Shown: positions 48,020 to 59,305 of the stretch, one piece after another
How positions within the stretch are numbered: position 1 is the first letter of the stretch
How the letters are laid out: each line of letters starts with the position of its first letter
NCBI GenBank assembly: GCA_036365455.1
Contig: JAWQUS010000030.1
Coordinates: 17,814,001-17,878,000 of the forward strand
Reading direction: 5' to 3'
Length of the DNA stretch: 64,000 nucleotides
Source: Macrosoma leucophasiata
Lineage: Eukaryota; Arthropoda; Insecta; Lepidoptera; Hedylidae
Notes under the pieces: generated by a model
What the model was told of the DNA's origin: nothing
Seen by the model: only the letters and a program-made list of their open reading frames with translations
The model's database searches: none
Program-made: the position numbers and the translations under genes

Positions 48020-48214
48020 TTTGTTCGGAATGACGATCTGTAATATAAAAAAAACTCAGTTGATTACGCTTGTGATAAAAAACTTATGCGTCTATTATTG
48101 AGGGCTGAGCCGCTGAGGTCTTACGTCCCCAATAAATGTCAATATGTTGACCACAGTAAGCACCTTTAAATTGTAACTAATCCTGGGTACCCATACATAT
48201 ATATACCTACATAA

Positions 48215-48555
48215 TAATAATAAAAATGGCAACCCATTATATGTCCCACTGCTGGGCACGAGTCTCTCCCCTTTTTGGGGAGAGGCATGGAGCTTACTCC
48301 ACCACGCTGCTCAAATGCGGGTAGGTGGAGATAAGGGTTAGTAGCCAACCCGTTGTCGGATGTTTTCAACCCGCCTATAAGGCCTCCGACAAGGTTTAAC
48401 GGGACCAACGGCCTAACGTGCCCTCCAAAACACAAAAACGCGATTTTTTTAATTTGCCACTAGCTGTCACCCATCACACACCCGACCGCGCCCGTATCGA
48501 TTAACCGAGTAGATCGCTTCCGATCTACACCAGCCGCTGGGCCATGCGCGCGTCG
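48215..48555 (-). mobile_element. 5S-SINE copy with 13 bp target duplication
   Basis: In minus sense GGTTAATCGATACGGGCGCGG then GGTGTGTGATGGGTGAC, the 5S-like head, is at the right; the end ATAATGGGTTGCCATT with an (ATT)n tail is at the left. TATACCTACATAA is duplicated exactly at 48202-48214 and 48556-48568. Confidence 0.85.
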
Positions 48556-48896
48556 TATACCTACATAAATGTATGTAAATCAATACGCATTCAGCTTGTA
48601 AATTTAAACCGATGTCATATTCCATCAAAGAAATACCTAGAAATGTGAAGATTTGTGTGTTTAAAAAATATATGAAGATGTGACGCAAAAAACAACCTAT
48701 TTTACTAAGTGTTTACCTAACTCGTCTTAATTGACATGTCATTCTAGTTTTACATGATTTGCATGACACGGTAATTAGAGTTTAAAGCACATATTTACCA
48801 TTGTTTGTTTGGCTGTTTAAGTAACGACATGCATAATTTCACACTTCAATGGACTGCAAAGGCTTAGTCACAGTGAAAAAAATTCGCGGGCTTTAA

Positions 48897-49178
48897 TTTT
48901 TTTAGAGCTCCAGTGACATAGCTCGCGGGCGTAAGCACCACCGCATTACCTAATATACTTGCCGCTCAATGGTAGTGTTTAGCACTATCGTGTTCCGGTC
49001 AGGTGGTAATGTACGGCCCTGTAATTTCCGGCACAGAGGCATAACCTTAGGCCTCAGGAGTGGTAACGCATCTACATTTTGACCTTGGTCTTTGTGTAAG
49101 TGTCTATAGGCTGCAGTCATCACTTAACATCAATGTGAACTGCATGCTTGTTTGCCACTTCCATTACATAAAAAAAAA
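48897..49178 (+). mobile_element. Rep-B copy
   Basis: TTAGAGCTCCAGTGACATAG to CCATTACATAAAAAAAA. Confidence 0.85.
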
Positions 49179-49332
49179 CTATAATTATTATATTCTAACG
49201 GAGTTACATGCATTCGCTAATTAAAATTCACACGATAGAAATATAATCATTGACTTGAATACATTTAACTGAATATAAACCGCGAGAATAATAAACGCAA
49301 CGAGATTAATATATTAAGATGAAACAGCGAAC

Positions 49333-49630
49333 CATAGAACAACACCGCAGGGGAGTAGCCATATGCAGGCTTCCCCTCCCCCCCTGTCAAAGTACAAGCC
49401 CAAGTGGGCCTATACCTGTCGACTAGATGTTTAAATGTGTGCGTGAAATTGTTTGTGTATTTTGTTAAAGCCAAGGTGTGAGTTTCGTAGTAATAGACGA
49501 TTTTTGTAGTGTGCGTGTGTGTCGCACGCATTTCCCCCCGCAAAAAATGACAGACTGTTTGGCATCGGTAATAAACGCTATGGCTACTCCCCTCCAGTCC
49601 CCCGCGGCCGGTAGCCCGTGTTGTTCTATG
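49333..49630. mobile_element. MITE-2 copy, 8 bp duplication with one change
   Basis: Ends CATAGAACAACACCG / GTGTTGTTCTATG. Flanks CAGCGAAC (49325-49332) and CAGAGAAC (49631-49638). A 167-codon minus frame crosses it but is an artefact of the element. Confidence 0.8.
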
Positions 49631-49794
49631 CAGAGAACCAACAGCTGGTTCCTTTTTTAAATTCATTTGACAGGTATTTATGTGAGACATTTTCACGTCA
49701 TCTGTCATGTTATTATGGAAGACTGTAATAAATCGACTTCGGGAAACTGAAAATATGCTAAGTACCAAAGGGAGTCCTGTCTAGTATTTTAGTA

Positions 49795-49870
49795 CATATT
49801 TATCAATAAATAAATAAATTGTTTATTTCAAAAAGTAAGTTCACAAAATTAATACAATAATATCTTAATA
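49795..49870. repeat. (ATAA)n LINE-type tail
   Basis: AATAAATAAATAAATTGTTT and neighbouring AT-rich sequence, like 28415. Confidence 0.35.
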
Positions 49871-49897
49871 TTTAAAATAGTACAAAACATATCGCCT

Positions 49898-50023
49898 CTT
49901 TACAAGAATAATGTGACATTTCATCTAAATCGTTCTTTATGAAATGCAACATTATTCTTACAAGAATAACGTGAAATTTCATCTAAATCGTTCTATATGA
50001 AATGTCACATTATTCTTGTAAAG
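49898..50023. repeat. Two tandem hairpins forming a larger palindrome
   Basis: Outer arms 49898-49924 and 49997-50023 are exact 27 bp inverses (CTTTACAAGAATAATGTGAC...). Inside, the block ATTTCATCTAAATCGTTCT occurs twice, about 61 bp apart, each with its own inverse. Confidence 0.8.
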
Positions 50024-50197
50024 AAGCGAATATGTATGCCCGAACTAGGTGAAACCTGTGTTTCGGGCTGGAAGAGATCTACAGCTATTTGAAGTTATTT
50101 TAATTAACAATTGAATATACGTTCTTAATTATTCTTACTACTAGGATACTGTTACTTCTAACTTTAATAAGAATAAAATTTATATAGTTTTCAAAAA

Positions 50198-50487
50198 CTT
50201 TTTTTTTTTTTTTATGTAATAAACGTGGCAAACAAGCATGCAGTTCACATTCATGTTAAGTGAAGACTGCAGCCTATAGACACCCACACAATGACCAGAG
50301 GTCAAAATGCAGATGCGCTGCCACTCCTGAGGGTGTTATGCCTCTGTGCCGAAAATTACAGGGCCGTACATTACCACCTGACCGGAACACGATAGTGCTG
50401 AACACTACCATTTAGCGGCAAGTATATTAGGTAATGCGGTGGTGCCTACGCCCGCGAGCTCCGTCACTGGAGCTCTACTACCAGTAA
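50198..50487 (-). mobile_element. Rep-B copy, full length
   Basis: T-run plus TATGTAATAAACGTGGC at the left, CTCTACTACCAGTAAAA at the right. Confidence 0.85.
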
Positions 50488-51039
50488 AATTTACATACTA
50501 GGAGTAAATTTTCTGTATTTTCATACGAAAGATTCTGTAAAAAGTTATAATGGCGCACGGGGCAGAATTTCATACATGGGTTTTATCATTAAACCTAGCC
50601 GATACAGATAAAATATCCATTACCATTTCCTGAATTCTGAAACACTGAACTATACGGTAGAACACGCACCAAGTAAAATTTATGGTTTTATACAGAAACT
50701 TCGTTTTGCTAAGTGTAATCCAGGCGATTGAAAAACCCTGCCATGGGATTCCATTCCGCACTGCGACCGTACTGAACCCTAACTAGCATGGATATAGAAA
50801 AGTCTCATTCGCGATTTAAAAATACACGGTTTCATAAAAGTATTCCGATCGATTATTCGCTGTGTGGCCTTGCCCTAAGCAAAGCGAGAAAGTTAGACTT
50901 TTAACACCGATCGCGTTATCTTTTGAATGCCGAGAGGTGCGCGCGCGCTGGCGCCTGCCAAATTTACATTCTGATTAATTTCGCAAGGATTACTGTCTCC
51001 AATTCTATAAATTATAATATATCCATAGATAAATGAGGT

Positions 51040-51318
51040 TTTTTTTATGTTAAGATGGTGGGAAACAAGCATGCAGTTAACGTTGATGGTAAGTGAATAC
51101 TGCAGCCTAAAGACACCTTCACAAAAACCGGATGTCAATAAGTGGATGCGTTGCCATTGCCACCCTGAAGCCTAACTTGTTTTTCCGTAATAACTTCCAG
51201 GTTAGTTAACTTGAACACTATAGTGCCGGCCGACCATCAGGCCGTAGACATATTAGGGTAGGCAATGTGGTAGTGGCTACACACTCAAGCTCCGATACTG
51301 GAACTCAACCACAAGGAA
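51040..51318 (-). mobile_element. Rep-B, strongly diverged
   Basis: TTTTTTTATGTTAAGATGGT, acaagcatgcagttaacg and ctggaactcaaccacaagg keep the order of Rep-B with many changes. Confidence 0.65.
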
Positions 51319-51494
51319 AACTACCACTACCATCATTTGATTGGTATATATACGAAGTATTTCGTGGGTTGAACACCGTAACACTCACCGTCAATATTTC
51401 CATGTATTTATTAAACAACGCAACATACTACATCTATCTACTAACATCTAAAGGCAATACGAGTTAATTACGAGTTTGCCGGGGCAGATAGTAT

Positions 51495-51750
51495 GTATGT
51501 ATATATATAAAAATCAATTGCTGTTCGTTAGTCTCACTAAAACTCGATAAACAGCTTTACAGATTTGGCTAATTTTCGTTTTGAATTAATTTTGGGAGTC
51601 CAGTGAAGGTTTAAAAGGTAAGAAAACATGAAGAAATTGAAAACAAACACACCACAATATCATTTTTCCATACAAATAGTCCGTATCTATCAAACCTTTG
51701 ACACATTATTTAATTGTGAGGCAATACGAAGTTTTCCGGGTCAGCTAGTT
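51495..51750 (+). mobile_element. Helitron-like element
   Basis: TATATATATAAAAATCAATT then TTGCTGTTCGTTAGTC, ending TTTTCCGGGTCAGCTAG|T. Same family as 9225-9472. Confidence 0.65.
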
Positions 51751-52720
51751 CAATAGTAAAAAGTACACTTGATACAAGTAATGCGATACAGTGTCTTCCG
51801 TTATGGTATCGTGTTTGCCCAATGTTAATTTGTCAAGAAGTAGAAAGTCATAACCATATATTTAAAAGCATCCTTGAATTAATATTATTATGCCAAAATG
51901 CAATAATACGTACAATTTTATCTTTAACAATTTGTTAATATAATTATTAAGTAATACGACTATAACTCTTTCAGAATTCTCCTAAAGAAAGTTTTTATTT
52001 CCTAAAAATTAATGCTGTCTCATTTATTAATTTAATGGAATATTAATAATTCACCATCACGTCTCGATATATAAATTACTACTGCATAAAATATACTACG
52101 AACATAATCACTGCACGCTAGCAATCTTATAGGATTTCTTTTTAAAAGATTTTTGAAATTCTCTAATATTTGTTACTTATTCATCTGTACTAACAATGTA
52201 ACACTAACCTCCAAAAAATAAAAAAGAAGAGTTACCGCTATAAGAAGCATACTAAAAAGTGGTCCTTCGTGCCGGATCAAGTGATCAACTATAGTAGAAA
52301 AAAACAAATCTACGTTTTGTCAATCACGTTCTACTTATTAAGTATCCTAATTACATTTTTTTATATGTTGACTAAGTTTTATACTACATTTCATTACCAT
52401 TTGATGTGCACCGTTAAGTACACAAGACATCGGCGCCTGTAACGGGTCGCACCTTTTACGTGTGCCAAAACTCTCGCTTTAATTATATCCGTTGAAGTGA
52501 GACAAAACGATTACTGTTCGATTGGGGATAAAAAATATCGGACTTACAACAAGTAACTGTCAAACTGACACAGAAGTATAAATAGATCTGAAAGTGGGTT
52601 AAATTATGGACAAACCAGTGCAAAAAGGGAACGACATGTGAATAATTAAATAGTGATTATATTTACATTACATATTTTTAACAAGATTTATTTCGTTTTC
52701 GTAGGTTTTCGCGAGCTTCA
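51751..52720. other. No gene; a TATA-like motif
   Basis: Upstream leader intron of the SLC17-type gene. AT-rich. A strong TATA-like TATAAATAG lies at 52577-52585 in a slightly GC-richer patch, without a recognisable gene behind it. Confidence 0.35.
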
Positions 52721-52726
52721 TACATA

Positions 52727-52892
52727 GTTGAAATTAAACTTGCGGATTTTCTCGCGTATACAACACTCCCAAACTTCTTCATACACCCGACGTTCCGGTC
52801 GCTTTCCAGCTACCGTGGTCACGGGCAGTCTGCCCGTGACCACGGTAGCTGGAAAGCGTATACGCGAGAAAATCCGCAAGTTTAATTTCAAC
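52727..52892. repeat. Asymmetric perfect palindrome
   Basis: Outer arms of 35 bp (52727-52761 and 52858-52892) and inner arms of 28 bp (52801-52828 and 52830-52857) are exact inverses. The arms are contiguous on the right but parted by 39 bp (52762-52800) on the left. The centre is a single T. Confidence 0.9.
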
Positions 52893-52899
52893 AAAAGAT

Positions 52900-53920
52900 T
52901 TATTTCGATGATAGTAATTACCTATAGGTATAAAGTAAACTTAAGCACGTATCTGCATAACAGTTTAAGTTGATTTTACAATACAGTTGTTATGTACCTA
53001 GTTCAATATTGGATAAGTATAAAGCCAATCTAACTAACATTGCAGGGTAATTAAAATGTTCTGTGTGCCTATCTAAAACAGATTAAACCTTTGCGTTCAG
53101 CCTGTTATCAGGCGTGGCGAATGTGGGGATGATAACGTATTTTTATTTTTTGTATGTTTTTTTATAAAACACGTTTTCAGTATGCATCACCAAACACGTG
53201 AACGCCAGAGGTCGTATATCCGATCGGTCGATAAATCCATAAATTTACTTTGAATGTCCATTACACAACAGCCATTTTAAGGTTTTAACATTTAGATATA
53301 AGTTTAAATTAATGATGATCTTCCCTCAATCTTAATTTGAAAGCAAATCAGAAGATTAAACATCGGTGAATGGTAAATAATCTTTCCGAACAACTTATTA
53401 TAGTTTCGCTAAACGCTGCCAAAAGATAGCGTTCATTAGGTACATAATCCAACAAACGATTCACCGATGATTAGTAAAAACGGTATTACTTGCAAAAGAA
53501 ATGACAATCCTCGCAAACGCGTGTGGCAGTGAAAACACACGATGAAATTCGCGGTCCACAATCTATTTCGGTAGGCCTTCTCAAGGTTACAGCGCATCTA
53601 CGTCAAACTATTGTGCTCATCGATTGATTGTGGCCAATCTTTCTCGAATAAATTATTGGGTTAACAGACAGGTTATTCACACCCTAGTGGTTAGTGTGGT
53701 TACTAAATAAAATTAAAGCTCAAAATCCTACCATTATTGTCATACACATGATGCGAAGACAGAAAACATGAGCAATTTAACATACGCGAATTAGGTTGCG
53801 AAATAGTTTTATTTCGAAGCATAGAAATAAAATAAAATCCAAAACAAACTGTTAGTTATGTTTATGTTAAAACAAATAATATATGTTTGAATGTGCTTCT
53901 TTAATTTCATATTTTTTAGT
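52900..53920. other. No gene or repeat recognised
   Basis: AT-rich leader-intron sequence. Confidence 0.4.
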
Positions 53921-53930
53921 GCTAAATGAA

Positions 53931-54241
53931 ACTGCCTCGGTAGCCTAGTGGTAGCAGGCCACTACTACTACGCTGAGGTCCTGGGTTCGATTCCCGGGTA
54001 GGGGGTTATCAGAGATAATGGTGAAAAAGCCTTTATCTCTGGTTCTATTGGGATTTTTCCATTTTCTGGAAATTTCCCAGTACCTCAAAGTTTGGTAATG
54101 TGCCCGGAGATGTCAACAAGCTCGCCACCTGTTACATGGGCCAAAACGTAACCGGCGAATGGTGGGTGTTTGCATGTATGCTTGAATGCATGCATTTACC
54201 TCTGCCTACCTCTTCGGGGATTACAGGCGTGAAGTTACGTT
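53931..54241 (+). mobile_element. SINE-A copy with 9 bp target duplication
   Basis: ACTGCCTCGGTAGCCTAGTG to GCGTGAAGTTACGT. CTAAATGAA is repeated at 53922-53930 and 54242-54250. Confidence 0.85.
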
Positions 54242-54477
54242 CTAAATGAACTGACAATTATAATTATTTTAAGCCCAGTCGCAGTATGGGCGACATTTTC
54301 ATTGTTATTGTGTCTTCAAGTGGACAGTGCAAGTTTGTTTCAAGGAATTTACATGCAGACCCATTTAAATGTCAGAAATAACATATTGGTTTTGTATTCT
54401 AAATTACTTCATGGACAGTGCAGACATTAAGAAATCAAATAATGCGGGATTTATAGATCTATTATATATTTATTTAT

Positions 54478-54705
54478 GCATGTATGTATGTATCTTCACG
54501 CCAGGTCCCTAACGGGGTAGGCAGAGAGTGTAGAGCGCCAGATATCCCGGTTCTGACAAACCTCTCGTGCCTCGTCTACCTTCATCATTCTCTTCATACA
54601 TGCACGCCGATTCCTAAGACTTTTGATCCCACCATCAGACAGAACTCGACCTATTTGGTCATGGTAGGTCAGTCTTGGTCTTCCTGGGCCTCTGCAACCA
54701 TATAT
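54478..54705 (-). mobile_element. RTE-like LINE 3' end
   Basis: Reverse of the 8530-8765 segment: caggtccctaacggggtagg through tcttcctgggcctctgcaac. Tail (GTAT)n at the left. Confidence 0.8.
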
Positions 54706-55002
54706 ATATTTATTTATATTCCTGAAACACGTTTTCTTTACGATTCTTGGCTTCCAAAAAAAAACAAATTTACCTACATGATTTTGCTCAACAAAAATGA
54801 GTCGTATATTTCAAGTGGACATCCAACTCAAATTAGTTTTCTTAACATTCCTTTCTCGATTACACAACTAGAAATCAATCAAAGTATGATATAGCATATA
54901 AATATGGCCAGTAATCGCGTAAGTTAAAGATTTACAAACTCCATTTCATTCACAAGTGAATTTGTTAATTTTGAAATTGTTAATTCATTTAAGTATGTCA
55001 AT

Positions 55003-55115
55003 ATCGATAACGCATCTGAATTTTGACCTAGGTCTTCGTGTGGGTGTCTATAGGCTGCAGTCATCACTTAACATCAATGTGAACTGCATGCTTGTTTGCC
55101 ACTTCCATTACATAA
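55003..55115 (+). repeat. Rep-B, 5'-truncated
   Basis: ATAACGCATCTGAATTTTGA to CCATTACATAAATAAA. Confidence 0.75.
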
Positions 55116-55337
55116 ATAAAATAATTACATTGCATTGCCGACGGTAAAAATACATTAAAATGTGATCATTTCCGTTCCACTCTTCCGTTGACAGTGATTA
55201 GTGTTAAATCTACTGCTATATATATTTAAACTGTTGTGTTTAAACGGTAATTAAGGTAATCACCGTTTACTCGAAGCACGTCGCAAATCATAGTAGATTC
55301 CCAAAGTATGATAGAATTATGTATTATATTAAGTACC

Positions 55338-55680
55338 TACTAGCTGCGCCCGCGAATTTATGATTGTTCATTAAGTATCAGATACCCGGACGAAGTCGTG
55401 GGCGCAGCTATTATAAAAGTAGCCTAAGTTACTCCTTATTACATAAGCTATCTGCCAGTGAAAGTACCGTCAAAATCGATCCAGCCGTTACCAAGATTAG
55501 CCAGAACAAACAGACCGACAGACAGACAAAACTTGTAAAAAATGTTATTTTAGTATATGTATCGTGTAAAAAAATACATAAATATATAAAATAAATGCTT
55601 ATGTATGTAACATAAGCATTTATTTTATATTATGTTTTTTTTTTTATATTACAAACAGACATTCCAATTTTATTTATTTG
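55338..55680 (-). mobile_element. Helitron-like element with internal hairpin
   Basis: ACTAGCTGCGCCCGCGAA at the left is the reversed Helitron terminus. agtaactccttattacataag-type body follows; the far end reads acagacattccaat. A perfect 21 bp hairpin sits at 55584-55630. Confidence 0.65.
55584..55630. repeat. Perfect 21 bp hairpin
   Basis: Arms 55584-55604 and 55610-55630 (core AAATGCTTATGT) with a 5 nt loop. Confidence 0.85.
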
Positions 55681-55712
55681 TATAGAGAAGAACTCCGCTA
55701 CTGAAGTGTATA

Positions 55713-55810
55713 ACTCAGTAGTGTTTCAGCACTATCGTGTTCCGGTTAGGTTTTTTTGGTATTCCCCTCCGGTCCGCCGCGGTTGCCGGTGGCCCGTGTT
55801 GTTCTATGAT
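55713..55810. repeat. Rep-B scrap next to a solo MITE-2 end
   Basis: TTTCAGCACTATCGTGTTCC then, at 55763-55808, ctcctccggtc-type arm ending GGCCCGTGTTGTTCTATG. Confidence 0.55.
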
Positions 55811-55960
55811 TTCGGGGTATAGAAGGGTTACGCGAGGAGGAAATTGTGAGATTAGTCTATCGCTTTCAGCGCTTAATCTGGCGAACATTAAAACTAGCTT
55901 TCTTTCCTGTACGTCATGTCTGTGCAGTCTGTGTGAAGCATATAAACATCTATATAAAAA

Positions 55961-56275
55961 AACGTAACTTCACGCCTGTAATCCCCGAAGGGGTAGGCAG
56001 AGGTAAATGCATGCATTCAATCATACATGCAAACACCCACGATTCGCCGGTTACGTTTTGGCCCATGTAACAGGTGGCGAGCTTATTGACATCTCCGGAC
56101 ACATTACCAAACTTCGAGGTACCTACTGGGAAACTTCCAGATAATGGAAAAATTCCAATAGAACCAGAGATAAAGGATTTAACACATTTATCTCTAATAT
56201 CCCCCGACCCGGGAATCGAATCCGAGACCCCAGCGTAGTAGTAGTGGCCTGCTACCAATAGGCTACAGAGGTAAT
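55961..56275 (-). mobile_element. SINE-A copy
   Basis: AACGTAACTTCACGCCTGTA at the left, cctgctaccaataggctaca at the right. Confidence 0.8.
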
Positions 56276-56555
56276 TCTACAATACCTACTGAAATCTATA
56301 AATAATGTTCCTTATTGAAAATCTATTTTTCCTTCTCTCAGTAGGTAGGTATTGTGTTAAAAACTAAATCCTTGAGCGAAAATAATTTCGCCTTGACACG
56401 CCGACTGCACCTACCTACCACCGGGACCTTGTCGTGATGATACATTAACCTCAAAATTTATCTAGGACAATGAAGCGCGGGTTTCCCCGAAAATCATGAA
56501 TATAATTCACTTGATAGGTACCTACCTAATTATAATATAGTAACGATATATTTAC

Positions 56556-56912
56556 AAAGCGCGCATGGCCCAGCGGCTGGTGTAGATCGTAAGCGATCTG
56601 CTCGGTTAAGCACTACGGGCGCGGTTGGGTAGTGTGATGGGTGACCGCTAGTGGCAAATTAAATGCGCGTTTCCGTGCTTCGGAGGGCACGTTAAGCCGT
56701 CGGTCCCGGTTGCTATCGATAGATAGCAGTCGTTAAACCTTGTCGGAGGCCTAATGGGCGGTTTGAAAACATCTGACAGCGGGTTGGCCACTAACCCACC
56801 TCCACCAATCCGCAATGGAGCAGCGTGGTGGAGCAAGCTCCAGGCCTCCCCCCAAAAAGGGGAGAGACTCGTTCCCAGCAGTGGAACGTATAATGGGTTG
56901 CCATTATTATCT
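56556..56912 (+). mobile_element. 5S-SINE copy
   Basis: GCGCGCATGGCCCAGCGGCT, GCACTACGGGCGCGGTTGGG, GATGGGTGACCGC, ending GGGTTGCCATTATT. Confidence 0.8.
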
Positions 56913-56914
56913 TT

Positions 56915-57640
56915 CGTACCATACCTATTTGACGTTTGTCGACCATTTTGATCAATTTTTGACCAATATCGGACTACGGATGCTTACGTAGGCAGTGTGC
57001 AGCAGCGATAACGCTCTATTAAGCCGAAACTAGCCGATTGTCACTTGCATAGGCTCGATATGCATTATTTCTTGATAAGCACTATATACCTAGGTATCTA
57101 GGCTTACGTTACAATGAAAAAACTCTATAGGTCTACTCGCTCGCTAAACTAGGTACGGCTGATACAATAAATCTATGAATAGTTTTCAAAGTCGAGGTCG
57201 CCTGTATTATAACAGGTGCTACCTACGATCGAATAAAACTGAATTACGCTATCTTTACCTAAATGCGTGTAAAAGCTAATTAAAATGTATTATTTAGATT
57301 ATTGGTAGAATATTTATGAATTAGACATTCTTGTACCTACAACGTAATGATTGAATGATTATAATATGCAATTAGGTACTTTAATTTAACACTATTTTAT
57401 TGTGTAGGTAATAGGTATGGAAATTTAATTTTAATAACATCACAGTGAGTGGGAACCAAAAAAACTCGTTAGGTCAGATCTCAAAGGCAGTTTTTGTTTT
57501 GTTATTTCTTATTGCCAAGAAATGGGTACCTACTAATATGACAATGCAAAATATTTTTTTGTCTGTTTGATTGAACGCCCTAATCTCTCGGAACCGGTTG
57601 GTATTGATAAGTTTTTTTTTTACATTAACTAGTCACACTA
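56915..57640. other. No gene recognised
   Basis: AT-rich, with frequent 'taggta' words. It opens with tttgacgtttgtcgaccatt, similar to sequence near 33090 in reverse, so some of it is repeated. Confidence 0.35.
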
Positions 57641-57641
57641 A

Positions 57642-57715
57642 TGAACTTCATAATTGTATTCCCCGAAGGGGTAAGCAGAGATAAACGCATGCATTGAAGT
57701 TTATATGCAAATCCA
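57642..57715 (-). repeat. SINE-A 3' fragment
   Basis: aattgtattccccgaagggg and cgcatgcattgaagtttata. Confidence 0.55.
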
Positions 57716-57787
57716 CGATTCTCTAGTTAGGTACTTAAGTTCTTTTTGTCTCACGTAATAGGATGTTATTTGGACGATATATAGGTA

Positions 57788-58078
57788 TCCCAGTAGAAGA
57801 AAATTCTTCTACTGGGAGAGAATTCTTCCACTAGTGCAGTCAGTCAACAGAACAATGGCGGTCAAACCATTCCAATAGGGTGGTAGTAAATATAATAACG
57901 CGGGATGGGCAGCAGCGTCCCGCGATAGAACTAACCGCCACTGCGATCACCAATCTGCCTGCCAAGCGTGGCGATTATGGCATATCCTTCCCAAATCTCA
58001 TAACTCTGTTGTGAATGTCTTTGGGGAAGGCCTGTCCAACAGTGGACGTCTATCACCTGGAGTGATGATGATGATGAA
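57788..58078 (+). repeat. Rep-D copy, full length
   Basis: CCCAGTAGAAGAAAATTCTT-stem, acaatggcggtcaaacc, gattatggcatatcc, ending ggcctgtccaacagtggacg and (GAT)n. Confidence 0.75.
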
Positions 58079-58124
58079 CTTGCCTGGAGATGTCTATAAG
58101 CTTGCAATAATACAAAATTATCTT

Positions 58125-58695
58125 TTTTTTTACGTACCTACCGAAAGTGGCAAACAAGCATGCAGTTAACATGGAAGTTAAGTGACGGCTTATACCTACA
58201 TTGACATCTTCACAAAAACCAGAGGTCACTGGAGACCGTATGTGGTCCCTGTAATAGTTACTATGGGGCCATAGGTGCAATGGTAATGTAATCGGTCATT
58301 CTGGTTGGATGTAACACTACCATTTGATTGGCAGCAGAATCAGAATCAGAAACTCATTTATTCATTTAGGGTGACAGGCACCTCTTATGACACGACAAAA
58401 ACAAACAAAATAAATTAAAGCGAATAACAATTGATATACATGTCAAACAAGATAAAAAATATATGTAAAGTCAAGAATATCTAGATAAAACTAATGTAAA
58501 AGTATATCAGTAGAATGTCTCTTTTCCCCTTTACAAACTGATAACAAAGAGTAAAAAGAAAAGAAAAAGAGTCATTCTTTGTCATTCACCGGCAAAGTTC
58601 CAAAGGCCAATATGATCTGAGAAAAACTTGCCGGAAAAAACTCAGTCGGCTCTTTTGTGCACACGAGCCCATCCACTGGAACTCTACCACCAGTA
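58125..58695 (-). mobile_element. Diverged Rep-B split by a LINE fragment
   Basis: Rep-B 3' and middle at 58125-58338 (gcaaacaagcatgcagttaa, acactaccatttgattggca); the 5' end (ccactggaactctaccacca) resumes at about 58667. Confidence 0.65.
58339..58666 (-). mobile_element. LINE 3'-end fragment
   Basis: gcagaatcagaatcagaaac is a tail-type repeat. cggcaaagttccaaaggcca and gaaaaacttgccgg are words common in lepidopteran LINE 3' regions. It interrupts Rep-B. Confidence 0.5.
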
Positions 58696-58762
58696 AAAGT
58701 TACCTTCTAGTGGGAGAGTTTGATTGTTATAATATTACCTATAATATGGAATTAAAAGAATT

Positions 58763-59071
58763 GCCTCGGTAGCCTAGTGGTTGCAGGCCACTACTACTAC
58801 GCTGAGGTCCTGGGTTCGATTCCCGGGTAGGGGGTTATCAGAGATAATGGTGAAAAAGCCTTTATCTCTGGTTCTATTGGGATTTTTCCATTTTCTGGAA
58901 ATTTTCCAGTACCTCAAAGTTTGGTAATGTGCACGGAGATGGCAACAGGCTCGCCACCTGTTACATGGGCCAAAACGTAACCGGCGAATCGTGGGTGTTT
59001 GCATGTATGCTTGAATGCATGCATTTACCTCTGCCTACCCCTTCGGGGATTACAGGCGTGAAGTTACGTCG
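58763..59071 (+). mobile_element. SINE-A copy with 10 bp target duplication
   Basis: GCCTCGGTAGCCTAGTGGTT to GCGTGAAGTTACGTCG. TAAAAGAATT is repeated at 58753-58762 and 59072-59081. Confidence 0.85.
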
Positions 59072-59305
59072 TAAAAGAATTACAAAAGGAGGACTGTAGG
59101 AAAGGAGAGGTTCCGAAATGTATGGAGTTTAGGCCTGCACCTTGTACGCTACATAGAGAGAAGCATAAAATAGTTAAATCATTTTCAGCCATTCAAATTG
59201 TTTAATTTTAGGAAGGCTGATTGGTCTGTGAATTTTCGTAATTTTTTAACTTTCAATTAATTGTCGTAAGCAGGTATATTTCAAAAACAAGAAGAGACCA
59301 TAATA

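Noticed and set aside
47746..47945. CRISPR-like array
   Set aside because: The words alternate in orientation and the spacing is 120 bp with similar 'spacers'. The host is eukaryotic.
49265..49768. 167-codon minus-strand open frame, the longest in the window
   Set aside because: It crosses a whole MITE-2 and its flanks. Similar frames arise from other MITE-2 copies, and there is no domain or splice context.
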